Positions 1-9,242 of a DNA stretch of 64,000 bases are shown in pieces. The notes under the pieces were generated by a model that worked only from the letters and a program-made list of their open reading frames with translations, searched no databases and was not told the DNA's origin. The first letter of the stretch is position 1, and the number at the start of each line of letters is the position of its first letter. The stretch is from positions 4,524,501-4,588,500 of the forward strand of contig NZ_CP096255.1 of the NCBI RefSeq assembly GCF_011516635.5, in the 5' to 3' direction. A program made the position numbers and the translations under genes. Origin of the DNA: Bradyrhizobium barranii subsp. apii. Its GTDB lineage: Bacteria; Pseudomonadota; Alphaproteobacteria; Rhizobiales; Xanthobacteraceae.

Positions 1-323
1 GCCTGCTGGCGATGGCTCCGGCGTTCGACGCCGAGAGCGTGGCCCTACTTGAAAGCTATCTGGACCGCCGGTTTCCCGCTTGGCGTCAGAACGCGCAGGG
101 CGATGCGGCAGGGCGGCAGCGCCGCACGGCGCCGAGCGGCAAAATGACGGCGGAGGAAGCCTATCAGATCCTTGGCCTGCAGCCGGGCGCGGGGCGCGAC
201 GACATCAGCCGGGCGCACAAGTCCCTGATGAAGAAACTCCATCCCGACCAGGGGGGCTCGACGTATCTCGCTGCCCGTGTGAACGAGGCCAAGGATACTC
301 TGCTTCGCACGCATAACGGCTAA
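1..323 (+). CDS. J-domain (DnaJ-like) protein, 3' end only
   Basis: The reading frame is open from the first base of the window, so the gene begins upstream; an internal ATG lies at position 12. The visible C-terminal part carries a compact J-domain: an AYQILGL start, a basic helix and the diagnostic HPD tripeptide, followed by a short last helix. J-domains stimulate the ATPase of Hsp70 (DnaK). A J-domain at the extreme C-terminus, without the Gly/Phe or zinc regions of true DnaJ, resembles the TIM14/DjlA-type small J-proteins of alphaproteobacteria. The client and the N-terminal part cannot be seen. Confidence 0.8.
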   Translation, partial: LLAMAPAFDAESVALLESYLDRRFPAWRQNAQGDAAGRQRRTAPSGKMTAEEAYQILGLQPGAGRDDISRAHKSLMKKLHPDQGGSTYLAARVNEAKDTLLRTHNG

Positions 324-492
324 CTCCGGCACTACGCTACAAACGCCCGTACCGCGTAAGCTCCGCTTGCTCTGTCTGCCGTCGCCCCGATGCCCGCCTT
401 TGTCGGCGTGGTCGATCCCTTGAGTAAAGTTTTAACCGTAAATCCTTGACGAGAGGTTGTCGCGGAACTGGCATCGCCGCATCCCCCAAACA

Positions 493-521
493 AAAATGCC
501 CGCGCAAGGCGCGGGCATTTT
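493..521. terminator. Bidirectional intrinsic terminator
   Basis: A perfect hairpin with 13-base arms (AAAATGCCCGCGC and its complement) and an AAG loop has T-runs on both sides. It lies between the end of the J-domain gene and the end of the convergent carboxypeptidase gene, so it can serve both transcripts. Confidence 0.85.
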
Positions 522-541
522 GATTGGACCGGTGAGACAGA

Positions 542-2392
542 TCAGTTGCGGACGGTGATGCAGGAGATGTCGGCGCGCTTCAGGGCGCGGCAGACGGCTT
601 CGGCCTGGTCCCGCTCGAGCCCGGCGAAACGGGCCCGGTAAAGCTTGCGATTGTCCTTGGCGAGGACCGGCTCGGTGAACGGGTCGGCCTTGCTGAGCAG
701 GCCGCGGGCCGAGCTGCGGGCGGCGTCGATGCGTTGCTGGGCTTCGTTCTCGCTCTCGAGTGCGCCGACCTGGACGATCCAGCCGCTATGGGTGACGACC
801 GGCTTGGTGGTGGCGCTCATCTGGATCGGCTGCGGCACAGGATCGGCCGAAGCGAGCTTCGCAGCAGCCGGAGTGGGCGCGGCGGCCGTTGCGGCCGGCA
901 GCACGCCGAGGATGCCGTTGCCGGTGCCGAAGCCCGCCGGCTGACGGGGCATCTCGGTGCGGGCGAGCTCGGCCTTCGGCGCTTCCGGCTGGCTCGCCAT
1001 CTCGGGCTTGTTGATGAGATCGGCGCGGGCGACGACGGCGCCGGAGGTCTCCGCGACCTCGGAGCGGGCCGCAATCGTGCTCGTGACCTGCGGTGCGACC
1101 TGAGCCGGGGCGGTGGAGGCAACCTTCACGGTGCCGGCCTTGACCTGAACAGTCTTCACCCGGACCGGCTTCATCGGCTCGGACGAGCCGGGGATGATGG
1201 AGAGCGGCTGGCTGGAGATCACGCCATTGGTGAGCGGCGCGGGCTCGATCCTGGATTCAGTCGGCCGAACCTCAGGCTTGCTGGTGTCAGGCCTGGCTTG
1301 AGCCGGCGGCATCGCGGCGGTCGCGGCCGCCAGCGCCGACAGGCGCGAGGCGAGACGTTGCGGGGCCGTCTCGGGGGCAGGGGCGGCCGCGGCCTGCTGG
1401 ACCTGCGGAGCGGGGCGGGCCGGGGTCTCCGATGCATCGGCGACGTCGGTATTGGCATCTGCGCCGTTGCGCTCGGTGACAGCGACGACGGTGTGGGTGG
1501 TGGCGCCCTTCTCGAGGTTCTCCGCGAGCAGGTTGCGCATGGTGGCGTCGCGCGAGCCGCCGCTGCGGCCGCCGAGCACCACGCCGATCAGGTGGCGGTT
1601 GCCGCGACGCATCGAGGTCACGAGGTTGAAGCCGGAGGCGCGGGTGTAGCCGGTCTTGATGCCGTCCACGCCCTCGACGCTGCCGAGCAGGTGGTTATGG
1701 TTGCGGATCGACTGTCCGCGCCAATTGAACGTCGAGGTCGCGAAATAGCGATAGTAGCGCGGGAAGCGCTCCTGGATGGCGCGGCCGAGCGTGGCCTGGT
1801 CGCGCGCGGTCGTGACCTGCTCGTCGTTGGGAAGGCCGTTGGCGTTGCGGTAGACCGTCTTGGACATGCCGAGCGAGCGCGCCTTGCGCGTCATCATCTG
1901 GGCGAAGTCGTCCTCGTCGCCGCCGATCGCTTCCGCGATCACGACGGCCGCATCGTTGGCGGAGCGGGTGACGAGGCCCTTGATCGCGTCCTCGACGCGG
2001 ATGGTCTGGCCGGCACGGAGGTTCAGCTTGGTCGGATCCTGATCGGCGGCGTGCTGCGAGACCGGCATCTCGGTGTCGAGCTTCATCCTGCCGGACTCGA
2101 GGCGCTCGAACAGCAGATAGAGCGTCATGATCTTGGTGAGCGAGGCGGGGTGGCGGATTCCGTCTGGGCTCGTTGCCTGGAGCACGGAGCCGGAATTGCC
2201 GTCGACGATGATCGATGCGAATTTCGGGCTGGAGCTGTCGGACACATCGCGCTGCACCCGGTGGTGAGCGTATTGGCGCCGGTGACGCCGTGCCTCGGCA
2301 GCATCGGTGAAGATGACTACGGCGGTGACCGTAAGAAGCCCGAAAACGCCAACCCGCGCCAAGCGCGAGGAAGACAAGTTTTTACGAAGCAT
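542..2392 (-). CDS. D-alanyl-D-alanine carboxypeptidase (S11) with C-terminal SPOR domain
   Basis: Penicillin-binding protein that trims the terminal D-Ala from peptidoglycan stem peptides in the periplasm. A signal/anchor helix lies at about residues 13-32. The S11 catalytic motifs are all present: S84-x-x-K87, S144-A-N146 and K246-T-G248. After the catalytic domain (to about 300) comes a long Pro/Ala-rich linker, and the last 75 or so residues form a SPOR domain (WIVQVGALES onward), which in other proteins binds denuded glycan strands at division sites. At 616 residues it is longer than classical PBP5/6 because of the linker and the SPOR tail. The gene is monocistronic and ends at the hairpin at 493-521. 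Confidence 0.9.
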   Translation of the reverse strand: MLRKNLSSSRLARVGVFGLLTVTAVVIFTDAAEARRHRRQYAHHRVQRDVSDSSSPKFASIIVDGNSGSVLQATSPDGIRHPASLTKIMTLYLLFERLESGRMKLDTEMPVSQHAADQDPTKLNLRAGQTIRVEDAIKGLVTRSANDAAVVIAEAIGGDEDDFAQMMTRKARSLGMSKTVYRNANGLPNDEQVTTARDQATLGRAIQERFPRYYRYFATSTFNWRGQSIRNHNHLLGSVEGVDGIKTGYTRASGFNLVTSMRRGNRHLIGVVLGGRSGGSRDATMRNLLAENLEKGATTHTVVAVTERNGADANTDVADASETPARPAPQVQQAAAAPAPETAPQRLASRLSALAAATAAMPPAQARPDTSKPEVRPTESRIEPAPLTNGVISSQPLSIIPGSSEPMKPVRVKTVQVKAGTVKVASTAPAQVAPQVTSTIAARSEVAETSGAVVARADLINKPEMASQPEAPKAELARTEMPRQPAGFGTGNGILGVLPAATAAAPTPAAAKLASADPVPQPIQMSATTKPVVTHSGWIVQVGALESENEAQQRIDAARSSARGLLSKADPFTEPVLAKDNRKLYRARFAGLERDQAEAVCRALKRADISCITVRN

Positions 2393-2675
2393 GAAACCCC
2401 GTCCCCGTTTCTGACTTGATCACCGGCCCGTGAGGCGAAATTGTGCCCACTCGACCCGGGATCATTACCTGCTCAGGCTGTCTCTCCGCTGGTGTTCGCT
2501 GCGGGAAACGTTGGGCCTAAGCCGCTGTTCTGGCTAAGGTGATGTTCTCGAACGGCTTTTGACCGTTCGCGGAAGCTGAACACGTCCAGGGAATCAGGGT
2601 AGGGGTCCGCGGTTTCCAAAAGCTTAAGGAACCATTGCGGGAAACCCCGGGAATCTCAGCGATTTGCATCTAATT

Positions 2676-2723
2676 TTGTGCGTCGCACAAGATTCTTGAC
2701 TTTTTTGTGCGTTGCACTATTTT
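2676..2723 (+). promoter_or_regulatory. Phasin promoter with two operator-like palindromes
   Basis: TTGTGCGTCGCACAA at 2676-2690 is a palindrome with 7-base arms and a one-base centre. A second, weaker copy, GTGCGTTGCAC, lies at 2707-2717. Between and over them is a plausible promoter: TTGACT at 2696-2701 and TATTTT at 2718-2723, with a 16-base spacer. The operators therefore flank the -35 and lie inside the spacer, the usual layout for a repressor. The PHB-responsive repressor PhaR is the obvious candidate because it controls phasin genes in other bacteria; that assignment is inference. The rest of the gap from 2393 shows no gene. Confidence 0.55.
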
Positions 2724-2781
2724 TGGGCGGAGTCAGGGAGCCGGGGCTTCCGGACCAAAGCCAGGGAAAAAGGATTCCGAA

Positions 2782-3120
2782 ATGTTCAAGGTTGAAGACT
2801 TTCAGAGCTACGGGAAAGAGCAGTTCGAGCAGTGCGTTGCTTCCGCGACCTCGATGCAGCATGGCCTCCAGGCGATCGCCAGCGCGTATGGCGACTACAC
2901 CAAGAAGTCGTTTGAAGACACCAAGTCCTTCGTCGAGAAGCTTTCCGGCGTGAAGTCGCTGGACAAGGCCGTGGAAGCGCAGACCGACTTCGCCCGTTCC
3001 AGCTACGAGACCTTCGTTGCGGAATCGCAGAAGATCGCCGGCCTTTACAGCGACCTCGCCAAGCAGGCGTTCAAGCCGGTCGAGACCATCGTTTCGAAGT
3101 TCACCCCGGCTGCCAACTAA
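2782..3120 (+). CDS. Phasin family protein
   Basis: Small (112 aa) amphipathic helical protein with no signal peptide or membrane segment. It is rich in Phe/Tyr/Lys and has the phasin-2 pattern (VEAQTDFARSSYETFVAES, then a PVETIVSKF tail). Phasins coat polyhydroxybutyrate granules and limit their coalescence. The ATG at 2782 is preceded by an AAAGGA ribosome site; a longer in-frame GTG at 2707 falls inside the operator and is rejected. The gene stands alone between its own promoter and a strong terminator, consistent with a highly expressed granule protein. Confidence 0.9.
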   Translation: MFKVEDFQSYGKEQFEQCVASATSMQHGLQAIASAYGDYTKKSFEDTKSFVEKLSGVKSLDKAVEAQTDFARSSYETFVAESQKIAGLYSDLAKQAFKPVETIVSKFTPAAN

Positions 3121-3145
3121 CTTCCTCTGGAACTCCTGGAATCGA

Positions 3146-3176
3146 AAAGCCCGGCTGGTTCAGCCGGGCTTTTTTT
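3146..3176 (+). terminator. Intrinsic terminator of the phasin gene
   Basis: The stem is AAAGCCCGGCTG and its exact complement with a GTT loop, followed by a run of T. It starts 26 bases after the phasin stop codon. Confidence 0.92.
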
Positions 3177-3179
3177 GTC

Positions 3180-3540
3180 GCGACAGAGATCCGGTTCAGC
3201 GCGCCACGCGCAGCTTCGACAGCGACGTACCGGCGGCAACCCCACACGGTCTGACTCGCCGACATCACCGGACAGAACGCGTCGATGCCGCTCGCCTTGG
3301 CGTCGTCGCGCAGCTTCTTCCGCCGCGTGCGAGGCATTGCTGTACCACCAGCGATTCTGCGCATCGAGACCGCCGGCGAGGAGCACGAGGCCACTGAGCT
3401 GATCGACCAGGTTCTTCGCGGCCGTCGGCCCGACATCTTGCCGTCCTGGGCCATCGAGCCGGCGTTGTCGAGCAGCATGGCGACGCGCACGCGCACCAGG
3501 GGCCACGCGATTGAACGGCAGCTCGATTGGACCGTAGAAA
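3180..3540 (-). pseudogene. Remnant of a TadG-like von Willebrand A domain gene
   Basis: Two minus-strand frames hold adjoining pieces of one vWA domain. One reads RVRVAMLLDNAGSMAQDGKM, which resembles the MIDAS motif (DNTGSM) of TadE/TadG-type pilus-assembly proteins. A few bases later a second frame reads TAAKNLVDQLSGLV, the helix that normally follows it. The break between them near 3436 and the lack of recognisable sequence beyond show a decayed, frameshifted fragment. No tad genes lie nearby. Exact limits are uncertain. Confidence 0.5.
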
Positions 3541-3886
3541 ACCGGAGGTATCCCGCGAAACCGCCGCTGCCGCTTAACGGCCGGATTCCTAGTCAAGATG
3601 TTCTAAACGGTGCCGGCCGAAACTTTTGTCAAATCGGTCCGGATTGACTAACCTTGGTCAGGATAGCCGGACCGGGAATCGGGACTGCCTCGACCATTTT
3701 GGCCAGACCGTTGCACGCTTGCGGCGAGCCGGGGGCGGGCCCATATTCCCTACAATCGAGCCGGGCTTGACCGGACCGGTTGGAAGCGGTGATCCAACAA
3801 GGCGGCGCGCCCGTGCAAAGCTCCGAAGGGCGGGGCCGCGCGGCTGACCGTCACTCGCTTCCGTGGGGAATTTGAACGCCTGAGCC
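3541..3886. other. Gap before clpS, no gene recognised
   Basis: Short open frames exist on both strands, but none has a convincing ribosome site or a recognisable product. The clpS promoter is expected here; no clear consensus was seen. Confidence 0.5.
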
Positions 3887-4279
3887 ATGCCGCACCTGAC
3901 TTTCAGACTAGACCTGTCCGCGCAAGCCGCTGCCCACGCTCCTCGTATGAGCAATGACGAGAACCGTTCGGGCGGACCGACGGGGCCGAATACGTCTGTC
4001 ATCACCAAGGTCAAGCCGAAGACCAAACGGCCGAACCTGTATCGTGTGCTGATCCTGAACGACGACTACACGCCGATGGAATTCGTCGTCCATGTGCTGG
4101 AGAAGTTCTTCCAGAAGGACATCGAGGCCGCGACCAAGATCATGCTGCATGTCCATCATCACGGCATCGGCGAGTGCGGCGTATTCACCTACGAGATCGC
4201 CGAGACCAAGGTGACGCAGGTGATGGACTTCGCCCGCAAGCACCAGCATCCGCTGCAATGCGTGATGGAAAAGAAATAG
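3887..4279 (+). CDS. clpS: ATP-dependent Clp protease adaptor ClpS
   Basis: ClpS binds N-degron substrates and delivers them to the ClpAP protease in the cytoplasm. The family core is clear: PNLYRVLILNDDYTPMEFVV, with the ND pair that contacts the substrate amino group, then LHVHHHGIGECGVFTYEIAE and the C-terminal QHPLQCVMEKK. Two starts are possible: ATG 3887 (130 aa) and ATG 3947 (MSNDENRSGG, 110 aa). Neither has a strong ribosome site; the shorter one matches the usual ClpS length better, and the first 20 residues of the longer form look non-conserved. clpA follows after 291 bases on the same strand. Confidence 0.93.
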   Translation: MPHLTFRLDLSAQAAAHAPRMSNDENRSGGPTGPNTSVITKVKPKTKRPNLYRVLILNDDYTPMEFVVHVLEKFFQKDIEAATKIMLHVHHHGIGECGVFTYEIAETKVTQVMDFARKHQHPLQCVMEKK

Positions 4280-4570
4280 CTGCGCGTTCACATCCAGAGT
4301 TATTTAGATCGGTTCTGGTTGCGCGGTATGTGACGGCAGCACATCCTGCTGCGTGATCCCGCGAAAATCAGCGGCGTCAATCCTGCCCAAATGGGTAGTT
4401 CTGCCCAAATCGGAACGGGTTTTGCATCGAGCATGCCGTGGGCGCGTAATGCCCATTTGAGTCGCGGAACCGGTCTTTCGCCGCGGTCTTGTATAACTAT
4501 ATGTGACAAAGGTTGTTGTTGCCTGACCGGGCGATGGCGATCATGATGGTGGGGGCCATAGAGGACGCGA

Positions 4571-6985
4571 ATGCCGACTTTTTCCCAAAGCCTTGAACAA
4601 TCCCTGCATCGTGCGCTGGCGATCGCAAACGAGCGTCATCACCAATACGCGACGCTCGAGCATCTCTTGCTCTCCCTGATCGACGACTCCGATGCAGCCG
4701 CCGTCATGCGCGCCTGTAGCGTCGATCTCGACAAGCTCCGCACGAGCCTCGTCAATTACCTTGAAACCGAATTCGAGAATCTGGTGACGGATGGCGCCGA
4801 CGACGCCAAGCCGACCGCCGGTTTCCAGCGCGTGATCCAGCGCGCGGTGATCCATGTGCAGTCGTCCGGTCGCGAAGAGGTGACCGGCGCCAACGTGCTG
4901 ATCGCGATCTTCGCCGAGCGCGAGAGCCATGCCGCGTACTTCCTGCAGGAGCAGGACATGACGCGCTATGACGCCGTCAACTACATCAGCCACGGCATCG
5001 CCAAGCGGCCGGGCGTCTCCGAGGCGCGGCCGGTGCGCGGCGTCGACGAAGAGACCGAGGCAAAGGGTACCGAGGACGCCAAGAAGAAGGGCGAAGCGCT
5101 CGAGACCTATTGCGTCAACCTCAACAAAAAGGCGCGCGACGGCAAGATCGATCCGGTGATCGGACGCAATTCCGAGATCAACCGCGCGATCCAGGTGCTG
5201 TGCCGCCGGCAGAAGAACAATCCGCTGTTCGTGGGCGAGGCCGGTGTCGGCAAGACCGCGATCGCGGAGGGCCTCGCCAAGCGCATCGTCGACAGCGAGG
5301 TGCCGGAGGTTCTTGCGGCTGCGACCGTGTTCTCGCTCGACATGGGCACGCTGCTCGCGGGCACGCGCTATCGTGGCGACTTCGAGGAGCGCCTGAAGCA
5401 GGTGCTGAAGGAGCTCGAAGCGCATCCCAACGCCATCCTGTTCATCGACGAGATCCACACCGTGATCGGTGCGGGCGCGACGTCGGGCGGGGCGATGGAT
5501 GCGTCGAACCTGCTCAAGCCGGCGCTTGCCTCGGGCACGATCCGCTGCATGGGCTCGACCACCTACAAGGAATACCGCCAGCACTTCGAGAAGGACCGCG
5601 CGCTGGTGCGGCGCTTCCAGAAGATCGACATCAACGAGCCGACGGTCGAGGACGCGATCGCGATCCTCAAGGGTCTCAAGCCTTACTTCGAGGACTACCA
5701 TCGGCTGAAGTACACCAATGAGGCGATCGAGGCCGCGGTGCAGCTCTCCTCGCGCTACATCCACGACCGCAAGCTGCCGGACAAGGCGATCGACGTGATC
5801 GACGAGTCAGGCGCGGCGCAGATGCTGGTGGCCGAGAACAAGCGCAAGAAGACGATCGGCATCAAGGAGATCGAGACCACGATCGCCTCGATGGCGCGGA
5901 TCCCGCCGAAGAGCGTGTCGAAGGACGATGCCGAGGTGCTCAAGCATCTCGAGCAGACCCTGAAGCGCACCGTGTTCGGCCAGGACAAGGCCATCGAGTC
6001 GCTGGCCGCATCGATCAAGCTGGCGCGTGCCGGTTTGCGCGAGCCGGAGAAGCCGATCGGCTGCTATTTGTTCTCGGGACCGACCGGCGTCGGCAAGACC
6101 GAAGTCGCAAAGCAGCTCGCAGCGTCGCTCGGCGTCGAGTTGCTGCGCTTCGACATGTCCGAATACATGGAGCGGCATACCGTGTCGCGTCTGATCGGCG
6201 CGCCTCCCGGCTATGTCGGCTTCGACCAGGGCGGCCTGCTCACTGACGGCGTCGATCAGCATCCGCATTGCGTGGTTCTGCTCGACGAAATCGAGAAGGC
6301 GCATCCCGACCTCTACAACGTGCTGCTCCAGATCATGGATCACGGCCGGCTCACCGACCATAACGGCAAGCAGGTCAACTTCCGCAACGTGATCCTGATC
6401 ATGACCACGAACGCAGGTGCTTCGGATCTCGCCAAGCAGGCGTTCGGCTTCACGCGCTCGAAGCGGGAAGGCGACGACCACGAGGCGATCAACCGGCAGT
6501 TCGCGCCGGAATTCCGCAACCGTCTCGATGCCATCGTCTCGTTCGGCCATCTCAGCGTCGAGGTGATCGGTACGGTCGTGGAGAAGTTCGTGCTTCAGCT
6601 CGAAGCGCAGCTCGGCGATCGCGACGTCACCATCGAACTGTCCGAGCCCGCCAAGACCTGGCTGGTCCAGCATGGTTACGACGAGCAGATGGGCGCACGG
6701 CCCATGGCCCGCGTCATCCAGGAGCACATCAAGAAGCCGCTGGCTGACGAGGTGCTGTTCGGCAAGCTCAAGCGTGGCGGCCACGTCCGCGTCGTCCTGG
6801 TCAAGGACGAGGCCGACGAGACCAAGGACAAGATCGGGTTCGAGTTCCTCGACGGTCCGATCACGCCGAAGCAGGAGAAGCTGCCCGGCGCCCGCAAGCG
6901 TCCGCCGGGCAAGTCCAAGCCGGGCGGTGGCGGCTCCGGCGGCTCGAAGGGGCCGACCTCGAAGGGCCCGCTGGTCAAGGCTTGA
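4571..6985 (+). CDS. clpA: ATP-dependent Clp protease ATP-binding subunit ClpA
   Basis: AAA+ unfoldase that feeds substrates into ClpP, with ClpS as specificity partner. A Clp N-domain (about residues 1-145) is followed by two ATPase modules with Walker A GEAGVGKT at 222-229 and GPTGVGKT at 503-510; the second carries the LLDEIEKAHPD Walker B. A QAFGFTRSK segment in the second module fits the ClpP-docking IGF/L-type loop. At 804 residues it is slightly longer than E. coli ClpA because of a Gly/Lys/Pro-rich tail. The start is supported by GAGGAC just upstream. No clpP is present in the window. Confidence 0.97.
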   Translation: MPTFSQSLEQSLHRALAIANERHHQYATLEHLLLSLIDDSDAAAVMRACSVDLDKLRTSLVNYLETEFENLVTDGADDAKPTAGFQRVIQRAVIHVQSSGREEVTGANVLIAIFAERESHAAYFLQEQDMTRYDAVNYISHGIAKRPGVSEARPVRGVDEETEAKGTEDAKKKGEALETYCVNLNKKARDGKIDPVIGRNSEINRAIQVLCRRQKNNPLFVGEAGVGKTAIAEGLAKRIVDSEVPEVLAAATVFSLDMGTLLAGTRYRGDFEERLKQVLKELEAHPNAILFIDEIHTVIGAGATSGGAMDASNLLKPALASGTIRCMGSTTYKEYRQHFEKDRALVRRFQKIDINEPTVEDAIAILKGLKPYFEDYHRLKYTNEAIEAAVQLSSRYIHDRKLPDKAIDVIDESGAAQMLVAENKRKKTIGIKEIETTIASMARIPPKSVSKDDAEVLKHLEQTLKRTVFGQDKAIESLAASIKLARAGLREPEKPIGCYLFSGPTGVGKTEVAKQLAASLGVELLRFDMSEYMERHTVSRLIGAPPGYVGFDQGGLLTDGVDQHPHCVVLLDEIEKAHPDLYNVLLQIMDHGRLTDHNGKQVNFRNVILIMTTNAGASDLAKQAFGFTRSKREGDDHEAINRQFAPEFRNRLDAIVSFGHLSVEVIGTVVEKFVLQLEAQLGDRDVTIELSEPAKTWLVQHGYDEQMGARPMARVIQEHIKKPLADEVLFGKLKRGGHVRVVLVKDEADETKDKIGFEFLDGPITPKQEKLPGARKRPPGKSKPGGGGSGGSKGPTSKGPLVKA

Positions 6986-7005
6986 TTGCGAGCGATATGA
7001 ATTGA

Positions 7006-7035
7006 AAAGGCCGGCTGAAAAGCCGGCCTTTTTGT
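7006..7035 (+). terminator. Intrinsic terminator after clpA
   Basis: An AAAGGCCGGCT stem with a GAAA tetraloop and a perfect complementary arm ends in a T-run. It lies 20 bases past the clpA stop. Confidence 0.93.
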
Positions 7036-7056
7036 TTGCGTGGCGGTCGCGAGGCG

Positions 7057-7515
7057 CTAGGTGCCGGTGTCGGGCGCAGGCGCTGCCGGCGGCCGCGGCT
7101 TCTTCGGCGCGGGTGGCCTTGCGCGGGCAGGGGCTGACGGCTGCATGGTCACGATGACAGGATTCGGCTTGTGATCGGTTGCCGCCCCGGTGGCAGCATC
7201 GACGCCCATGCCGACGACACCTCCGAGCAAGAGATTTCCCGCGAAGCCTGCGGCCCCGGAGGTCGGTATGTCCCGGCTGAGCGGCACGATCTGCGGTTCA
7301 TAGCCTTCCTTCTGGAAGGTGATCGAAATGTCGGCGTTCCGCTTGACGACCACGGAGCACGGCGTCGTGCAGGTGGTCGGAACTTCCATTCCGCTGACGA
7401 CGGCTTCCACGCCCGACGGTGTCGATGAGATGCTGATGTTTTCGGTCGTGCCACGCGTGACAGACGCGCAGCCGCCCAGCATGACGCTGAGCGCCACAAT
7501 TCCAAATGAACGCAT
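7057..7515 (-). CDS. Putative lipoprotein with PEGA-like domain
   Basis: Begins MRSFGIVALSVMLGGCASV, a short type II signal peptide with a clear lipobox (LGGC), so the mature protein should be lipid-anchored. The following SSTPSGVEAVVSG...CTTPCSVVVKR...ITFQKEGYEPQ pattern resembles a PEGA/carboxypeptidase-regulatory type beta domain. A Gly-rich hydrophobic patch and a Pro/Ala/Lys-rich tail follow. The start at 7515 is chosen for its AAGGGG ribosome site and the signal peptide; an upstream in-frame start at 7551 would bury the signal. Function unknown. Confidence 0.75.
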   Translation of the reverse strand: MRSFGIVALSVMLGGCASVTRGTTENISISSTPSGVEAVVSGMEVPTTCTTPCSVVVKRNADISITFQKEGYEPQIVPLSRDIPTSGAAGFAGNLLLGGVVGMGVDAATGAATDHKPNPVIVTMQPSAPARARPPAPKKPRPPAAPAPDTGT

Positions 7516-7637
7516 GAAATGCCCCTTATTCCCCGCGTCAATGAAGCGCAACCGGAGCGGGAGGGCAATACGTCATTGGTCCAGATAGTTAAGCCACGCA
7601 CAAGTTGCGCGCGAGAGCAGCAGAACCTGGACGTGAG

Positions 7638-9059
7638 CTATTCGCCGCGCAGGCGCTGGTCGTCCTGTACCCGGACGTGCTCGGCGCCGCGCGCGCCCGC
7701 GGGCGACAGCCGCAGCATGCTCAGCACTGCACCGCACAGCGCAAATCCGACGCCGACAAGGAGCGCGATCCTGGTTCCCTCGGTCGGATAGCGGCCGAGC
7801 AGCAGCGCCACCAGCGCCGCGCCGGTGGTCTGGCCGAGCAGGCGCGCCGTGCCCAGCATACCGCTGGCGCCGCCGGCGCGCTCGCGCGGGGCGGCCGCGA
7901 TCATGGTGCGGTTGTTGGGGGTCTGGAACAGGCCGAAGCCGGCCCCCGCCAGCGCCATCCGCCAGATCACGTCGAGCGGCGTCGGGCTTGCAGGCAGGAA
8001 GGCGAGTGCGCCGAGGCCGCAGGCAAACAGCGTGAGCCCGATGCCGCCGAGCAGGCCGGCCGGATAATGCTCGACCAGGCGGCCGGCGAGCGGGGCTGCG
8101 AACGCCACCGCGATCGGCCATGGTGTGATCAGGAGCCCCATATGCACGGCGGAATAGCCGAAGCGGCTCTGGAGGTAGAAGGGGATCGCGACGAAGGCCA
8201 GCATCTGTCCGCAGAACGAGGCGATCGAAGTGGCGATCGACAGTGCGAACACCGGGATGCGCAACAGGTCGACCGGCAGCAGCGGCGAGGTCATGTGGGT
8301 TTCGCGGTAGATCAGCAGCGCGCCCGCGACGATGGCGATGGCGAATTGGACGAGACAGGTGATGGCGGCTTCGCCATGACCGACGCTGTCGACGGCCGCG
8401 ATGCCGACGCCGAAGGTGATCGCGGACAGGCCTGCGCTCTGCCAGTCGAAGGAGCGGCTGGCGGGTTTTGTGTGCGGCAGGCTACGCAGGCCGAGCACCA
8501 GCGTCACTGCACCCAGTGGGACGTTGATGGCGAACAGCCAGGGCCAGGTTCCGACCGCCAGGATGCCCGCGGCGAGCGTCGGGCCGACCGCGGCCGAGAA
8601 GGCGACGACGAGCGCGTTGATCCCGATGCCGCGGCCGAGCTGGCTGCGCGGATAGGTGAAGCGCACCAGCGCCGCGTTGACGCTCATGATGCCGGCGGCG
8701 CCAAAACCCTGGATGATGCGCGCGATCGTCAGCAGCGGTAGCGTATGCGCCAGCGCGCAGAAGGCAGATGCGAGCGTGAACAGTACGAGCCCGGCCAGAT
8801 AGACGCGGCGATAGCCGACGATCTCGCCGAGCGACGCCAGCGGCAGCAGCGAGATCGTGATCGCGAGCTGGTAGCCATTGACGATCCAGATCGAGAAGGC
8901 CGGGCTCGCGTCGAGGTCGGCTGCGATCGTCGGCAGCGCCACGTTGGCGATAGCGCTGTCGACGACCGCCATGATGATGCCGAGCGCAATCGTCAGCACC
9001 GCCTGGTTGCGCTGCGGCTGCGGCAGGCCGTCGGCATGCTCGATCGGGGCAGACGACAT
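7638..9059 (-). CDS. MFS drug efflux transporter, DHA2 (EmrB/QacA-like)
   Basis: 473-residue integral membrane protein with about 14 hydrophobic segments, the DHA2 hallmark. Family motifs are visible: the TM1 DSAIANVALPTIAADL segment (motif D1-like), GEIVGYRRVYLAG in the first loop (motif A region) and RIIQGFGAAGIMSVNAAL (motif B). These pumps exchange protons for hydrophobic compounds at the inner membrane. There is no adjacent EmrA-type adaptor or regulator, so the substrate cannot be inferred. Confidence 0.9.
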   Translation of the reverse strand: MSSAPIEHADGLPQPQRNQAVLTIALGIIMAVVDSAIANVALPTIAADLDASPAFSIWIVNGYQLAITISLLPLASLGEIVGYRRVYLAGLVLFTLASAFCALAHTLPLLTIARIIQGFGAAGIMSVNAALVRFTYPRSQLGRGIGINALVVAFSAAVGPTLAAGILAVGTWPWLFAINVPLGAVTLVLGLRSLPHTKPASRSFDWQSAGLSAITFGVGIAAVDSVGHGEAAITCLVQFAIAIVAGALLIYRETHMTSPLLPVDLLRIPVFALSIATSIASFCGQMLAFVAIPFYLQSRFGYSAVHMGLLITPWPIAVAFAAPLAGRLVEHYPAGLLGGIGLTLFACGLGALAFLPASPTPLDVIWRMALAGAGFGLFQTPNNRTMIAAAPRERAGGASGMLGTARLLGQTTGAALVALLLGRYPTEGTRIALLVGVGFALCGAVLSMLRLSPAGARGAEHVRVQDDQRLRGE

Positions 9060-9145
9060 GATGGAGGCGCGCCTGATTGGAGCCGTGAGTCATCTCCGGA
9101 TTAGGAAATTGCAGGATGGATCGCAACCCGGCAGGACCCGGACGG

Positions 9146-9180
9146 TTCCTGTGCCGGAAGCAGGCCTTCCGGCACAGGAA
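9146..9180. repeat. Perfect inverted repeat between MFS and aldo/keto reductase genes
   Basis: TTCCTGTGCCGGAAG and its exact complement (15-base arms) are separated by CAGGC. It lies downstream of the aldo/keto reductase gene on the minus strand and upstream of the MFS start. No T-run follows on either strand, so it is not a canonical terminator. Confidence 0.6.
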
Positions 9181-9242
9181 AACGGGTCGGGACCGCTTTC
9201 GCGAGGGCTCGGGGAGCCGAGCGGTCGGGCAGTTGGCCGTCT

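Noticed and set aside
734..2419. Long plus-strand open frame (561 codons) opposite the carboxypeptidase gene
   Set aside because: It is the antisense shadow of a high-GC gene, rich in Gly/Arg/Asp with no family features, while the minus strand has all S11 motifs.
4541..5764. Minus-strand 407-codon frame inside clpA
   Set aside because: Antisense shadow; the plus strand encodes full-length ClpA with both Walker motifs.
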